This document shows positions 6,842-10,191 of a stretch of DNA of 10,191 nucleotides, in pieces. Both the position numbers and the translations under genes were made by a program. The stretch comes from Planctomycetota bacterium (GTDB taxonomy: Bacteria > Planctomycetota > Phycisphaerae > Sedimentisphaerales > SM23-30), in assembly GCA_029573975.1 (NCBI GenBank), contig JAKQBU010000600.1:1-10191 (forward strand). Direction: 5' to 3'. Every line of letters starts with the position of its first letter. Position 1 is the stretch's first letter. The notes beneath the pieces are model-generated. The model did no database searches. It was not told the origin of the DNA and saw only the letters and a program-made list of their open reading frames with translations.

Positions 6842-9800
6842 ATGGCAGATATGAATAAAAAGATGGACGACCAAAAGACCGTAAAAGTCAAGAAGGGGCG
6901 GAAGGTATGGAAGTGGGTGGCGGGGATACTGGTGTTTTTGGTGGTGGTGGTCTGGCTGCTGCCGTATGTGATATCGAGCGGGTGGGGGACGAATCTGGTG
7001 GTCAGCCAGGTAAATAAGCGGATTCCCCAGCAGATTGCCGTGAAGGATATATCGCTGAGCTGGCTGGGGCCGTGTGAGGTGGAAGGGGTGGAGGTGAGTA
7101 AGGTGGAGGGGCTGGAGAAGGTGCAGGTGGAGCGGGTGCACTGGACAAAGGGGCTGCTGAACGGGTTTGGCGCGGATCTGGGAACGATCGAGGTGGAGCG
7201 GCCGTATGCGGTGGTGCTGCTGGGGGCCGAAAAGGCTAAGGAGGAGAAGAAGGAAGAGGAAAAACCTGCCGAGAAAAAGGGAGAAATGGCCAAACTGTCG
7301 GCCACGGTGCGGGTGAAGGACGGGACGGTGGTACTGGTGCAGCCGGACCGGAGACAATATACGGTTTCCCGGATCGAGGGGGATATGGCGGTGCGGGAGC
7401 TGGATGAGATCAAGGGGACCTTGTCGTTGGAGTTGGACCGGAAGGAGCGGGTGCGGGGGCAGGTGCAGGTGGAGGGGGTGCAGAGCGGCAAGCCGACGGG
7501 GGAGGTGACGCTGGTGACGGATGATCCGGTGCAGTTGGAGACGGTCTCGAAATTTGCGTCCGCCGGGGCGGGGATCAAAGGATTGGGGAATCTGGATGTG
7601 AAGGTGAAATTCATGGGGGAGGATGTGCAGGCGGCGTTTACGACGAAGGTGATGGGTTTGCAGAGCGAGCAGGTATCGCAGGAGGAGTTGAAGCCGATCG
7701 ATGTGGTTCTGGACGGGCAGGTGGCTAAGGTGAAGAACCAGATTACGGGGAAGGTGAATTTGCAGAGCGAAGCGGCGAAGTTAGCCAGTGAGCTGGCGTA
7801 TGTGATGCCGGAGGAAGGGGCAGCGACAGCCGGGACGGATTTGCAGGCGATGCTGCTGGCGGGCAAGGATGTGAAGCTGCCGGACTTTTCGCTGAAGACC
7901 AGCGGGCAGATTGATTTGCCGGCGTTGGCGCAGGCGGTGCCGACGCTGCTGAAGGTGCGGCCGGGTCTGGTGATTGAGAAGGGGAGTATCCGGATTGAGG
8001 ATTTGGCGGCGCAGGGAGGGACAGCGCCGGGGATTACGGGCAAAATCGAGTTAAAGGATTTGCAGGCAAAAGAGGGGGATAAGGAAATTAAGTTTGCGCC
8101 GGTGTTGAGTGAGATTGACGCGGCGGTAGAGCCGGGGGTGGGGCTGAAGGTTCGGCAGGCGCAGGTGCAGTCGGATTTTCTGACGTTGCAGGCGGGGGGC
8201 ACGATGACCAGTTTGCAGGCGGATTTTCAGACCAATCTGGACAAATTGTATAATCAGTTAAATCAACTGCTAGTGCTGGGGGAGTTCAAGGTGGCGGGGA
8301 ATCTGTCGGGTAATCTGGCGATGAAGCAGGCGTCGAAGGAGCGGGTGGATTATCAGTTGACGCTGGCGGGGGATCAGATTCAGTATCAGGCCAGTGAGGA
8401 GAAGGTGATGAAGTGGGAGAAAATCCGTTCGCAGGAGAAGGGGTATTTCCTGCTGGCGGAGAATGCGGTACAGAAGGTGGCGCTGGAGGAGATGAATCTG
8501 GATGTGGACGGGGCATTAGCGGTGAACGGTTCGGGGTGGTATCAGTTGACGGACGGGAGTTTTGAGGGGCAGGTAAAGGTGCCGCAGGCGCAACTTGGCA
8601 CTCTTTCGGCGTGGGCCGGCGGGCCGGCTTTGAGCGGGCAGGGCGGGCTGGAGGCGCAGGTGAAATCGAAGGGGCCGGACGATTTGTCGCTGGTGTTTCA
8701 GAGCCGGGTGACGGGGCTGCGGAGTGAGCAGGTGGCTCAGGAGGAGTTAAAGCCGATTGACCTGGCGCTGGATGGCCAGGTGGCGATGGCGGGCAAGAAA
8801 ATCGACGGGAAGGTGAATGTCAAGAGCGCGGCGGCGGAGATAACCAGTGAGTTGGCGTATGCCATGCCGGAGAAGCCTTTGACGCTGACGGGGGAGGATG
8901 TGACGGCGATGCTGCTGACGGGTAAGATGGTAGAGTTGCCGGAGGCCTCGGCGCGGATTAACGGGCAGGTGAATCTGCCGGCGCTGGCGGAGGCGGTGCC
9001 GACGCTGCTGAAGGTGCGGCCGGGGCTGGCGATCCAGGGGGGAAGTATCCGGATCCAGGATCTGGCCGTGCGGGGCGGCAGGGCGCCGCAGGTTACGGGC
9101 AAGATTGAGTTGAAGGATTTAAAAGCACAGGAGGGCGATAAGGTTTTGGCTTTTGAGCCGGTGGTTGCGGATATGGATGTGACGGTGGAGGAAAAGGTGG
9201 GTTTGAAGATTCGCAAAACGCAGTTGCAGTCGAATTTCATGACTTTGCAGGCGGCTGGTACGATGACCGGTTTGCAGGCGGAGTTTCAGAGCAATCTGGA
9301 CAAGTTGTACAGTCAGTTGAGCCAGTTGGTGGTGCTGGGGGATTTCAAGGCGGCGGGGAGTCTGTCGGGCAAATTGGGGATGAACAAGGTGTCGGACGAA
9401 AAGGTGGAATATGACTTTTCGCTGGCGGGGGACCAGGTCCAGTATCAGTCCGGCGCGGATCAGCAGTTGCAGGTAGCGAAGCTGCGGATGCAGAAAAAGG
9501 GGTATCTGGTGCTGGCGAAGAATACGATTGAGAAGTTGATATTGAGTAAACTGGATTTGGATGCCGATGGGGTGCTGAAGATGACGGGGGAGGGGTGGTA
9601 TCAGGTGGCTGACAAGAGTTTTGAGGGGAAGGTATCGATCCCGGAGGCACAGTTGACGTCGCTGGCGAAGTGGGGCAAGGGGATGGGAGTTAAAGACTTA
9701 GAGCGGTATGAGGGCGGGGTGGCGCTGGAGATGAATTTTCAGAAGAGCCAGCCGGAGCAGGTAGTAAAGACCAATGGCCAGGCGAAGGTGCGGAACCTGC

Positions 9801-10191
9801 GGATTGACCAGAAAGAGGTGATGGAAAGCGGCGAGGATATCACGCTGCAATGGACCGGGATTGACTGCGGGCAGGAGACGGTAACGGTGGAGAAGGTGAA
9901 GCTGGCGTCACCGCTGTTGTCCGCGGAGATGGGGGGGAAGGTGACGGATTATAAAAAGACGTGCCAGCTCGATCTGGCGGGGAAATATGAGGGGTCATGG
10001 AATCGAATTATGACGCTGGTGCATCTGCTCCAGCCGGATCTGCGGGAACAAGTGGTTATTCAGGGGACTACCGGCAGCGATATCCGGATTCAGGGGCCGG
10101 CGCGGGTGGCGGAGGCGGATCCGGTGTTCCGGGGCGTGCAGGGAACGATGGAGGCGGGCTGGCAATCGGCGAAGTTGTACGGGATGAATTT
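6842..10191 (+). CDS. Large AsmA-like envelope protein with internal tandem repeats (3'-partial)
   Basis: The frame from ATG 6842 stays open to the window end: 1116 complete codons with no stop. GAGG lies 9 nt upstream of the ATG. A basic, charged N terminus is followed by one membrane helix (about 23-44). Next comes QIAVKDISLSWLGPCEVEGVEV, the typical start of AsmA/TamB/YhdP-type proteins, then a Lys/Glu-rich linker (about 129-152). The rest is predicted beta-rich with alternating polar and hydrophobic residues. Large members of this superfamily are thought to form hydrophobic-grooved bridges that move phospholipids between membranes. A block of about 353 residues occurs twice in tandem (from 266 and 619), and a diverged third copy starts near 979. 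Codon use is very G-rich. The family call rests on overall pattern only; lipid transport is inferred, and other roles in envelope assembly are possible. Confidence 0.8.
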   Translation, partial: MADMNKKMDDQKTVKVKKGRKVWKWVAGILVFLVVVVWLLPYVISSGWGTNLVVSQVNKRIPQQIAVKDISLSWLGPCEVEGVEVSKVEGLEKVQVERVHWTKGLLNGFGADLGTIEVERPYAVVLLGAEKAKEEKKEEEKPAEKKGEMAKLSATVRVKDGTVVLVQPDRRQYTVSRIEGDMAVRELDEIKGTLSLELDRKERVRGQVQVEGVQSGKPTGEVTLVTDDPVQLETVSKFASAGAGIKGLGNLDVKVKFMGEDVQAAFTTKVMGLQSEQVSQEELKPIDVVLDGQVAKVKNQITGKVNLQSEAAKLASELAYVMPEEGAATAGTDLQAMLLAGKDVKLPDFSLKTSGQIDLPALAQAVPTLLKVRPGLVIEKGSIRIEDLAAQGGTAPGITGKIELKDLQAKEGDKEIKFAPVLSEIDAAVEPGVGLKVRQAQVQSDFLTLQAGGTMTSLQADFQTNLDKLYNQLNQLLVLGEFKVAGNLSGNLAMKQASKERVDYQLTLAGDQIQYQASEEKVMKWEKIRSQEKGYFLLAENAVQKVALEEMNLDVDGALAVNGSGWYQLTDGSFEGQVKVPQAQLGTLSAWAGGPALSGQGGLEAQVKSKGPDDLSLVFQSRVTGLRSEQVAQEELKPIDLALDGQVAMAGKKIDGKVNVKSAAAEITSELAYAMPEKPLTLTGEDVTAMLLTGKMVELPEASARINGQVNLPALAEAVPTLLKVRPGLAIQGGSIRIQDLAVRGGRAPQVTGKIELKDLKAQEGDKVLAFEPVVADMDVTVEEKVGLKIRKTQLQSNFMTLQAAGTMTGLQAEFQSNLDKLYSQLSQLVVLGDFKAAGSLSGKLGMNKVSDEKVEYDFSLAGDQVQYQSGADQQLQVAKLRMQKKGYLVLAKNTIEKLILSKLDLDADGVLKMTGEGWYQVADKSFEGKVSIPEAQLTSLAKWGKGMGVKDLERYEGGVALEMNFQKSQPEQVVKTNGQAKVRNLRIDQKEVMESGEDITLQWTGIDCGQETVTVEKVKLASPLLSAEMGGKVTDYKKTCQLDLAGKYEGSWNRIMTLVHLLQPDLREQVVIQGTTGSDIRIQGPARVAEADPVFRGVQGTMEAGWQSAKLYGMN
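7637..8695 (+). repeat. AsmA-like protein, internal repeat unit 1
   Basis: This unit encodes residues 266-618. It starts FTTKVMGLQSEQVSQEELKP and includes VPTLLKVRPGL, GSIRI, TGKIELKDLQA, LQADFQTNLDKLY and SGWYQLTDGSFEG. Each block recurs in unit 2 exactly 353 codons later through at least the VPTLLKVRPGL block. Confidence 0.85.
8696..9775 (+). repeat. AsmA-like protein, internal repeat unit 2
   Basis: This unit encodes residues about 619-978 and starts FQSRVTGLRSEQVAQEELKP. By eye well over half the residues match unit 1, and some DNA stretches, such as that encoding VPTLLKVRPG, are nearly identical. It is a few codons longer than unit 1 near its end. A third, much diverged unit seems to begin at 9776 (GQAKVRNLRIDQKEV) and keeps a LLQPDL...IQG...IRIQ core. 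Confidence 0.85.

Noticed and set aside
6598..8202. 534-codon open frame on the minus strand
   Set aside because: Its Ser/Thr/Pro-rich composition is the reverse complement of the G-ended codons in the AsmA-like gene. The sense frame shows protein-level repeats, so this one is a shadow. The same applies to minus-strand frames at 6782-7357, 8286-8516, 8737-9240 and 9345-9650.
7637..9775. CRISPR array or mobile-element repeats
   Set aside because: The repeats are about 1 kb, in frame and diverged as protein-coding modules. They are not short spaced repeats and have no terminal inverted repeats or transposase.

Overview
The window looks like a bacterial chromosome segment from a Gram-negative-type (diderm) organism. 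Two predicted lipoproteins and a very large AsmA-like envelope protein support this. The mix of a lipoprotein GH116 glycosidase, a bacterial archease, a YacL-type PIN-TRAM membrane protein and a giant repeat-containing AsmA-like protein would fit the Planctomycetota/PVC group (for example Phycisphaerae-like lineages). That placement is inference from gene content, not shown by any marker gene. No phage, transposon, CRISPR, rRNA or tRNA signature was seen.

Layout. (1) 1-1055, plus: queA, cut at its 5' end by the window edge. (2) 1079-3628, minus: a GH116 (GBA2/DUF608) glycoside hydrolase lipoprotein, convergent with queA. (3) 3629-3805: an AT-rich control region with a good sigma70-type promoter for the GH116 gene, an inverted repeat over its -35 box, and a strong stem-loop just after the archease stop. 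(4) 3806-5388, minus: archease and a four-helix membrane PIN-TRAM protein, 41 bp apart and probably one transcript from a near-consensus promoter at 5445-5472. (5) 5389-5668: a divergent intergenic region with promoters facing both ways and a short direct repeat. (6) 5669-6733, plus: a predicted lipoprotein with an Ig-like domain followed by a HAD phosphatase domain resembling lipin/LNS2. (7) 6842 to the window end, plus: an AsmA-like protein of at least 1116 residues with an internal tandem duplication. It has no stop codon in the window.

How the genes may work together. The minus-strand pair (PIN-TRAM plus archease) points to RNA metabolism: archease is the cofactor of the RtcB RNA ligase, and PIN domains are usually ribonucleases. 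The plus-strand pair at the right suggests an envelope-lipid theme: a putative phosphatidate-phosphatase-like lipoprotein beside an AsmA/TamB/YhdP-like putative lipid-transfer protein. queA (queuosine synthesis) and the GH116 enzyme (beta-glycoside breakdown) seem functionally separate.

Composition. The three plus-strand genes prefer G-ended codons (GTG, GCG, ACG, GGG), while the minus-strand genes use many C-ended codons (GTC, GCC, ACC, GGC). This suggests a strong replication-strand skew with the plus strand as leading strand. The skew also creates long antisense open frames over the right half that are not genes.
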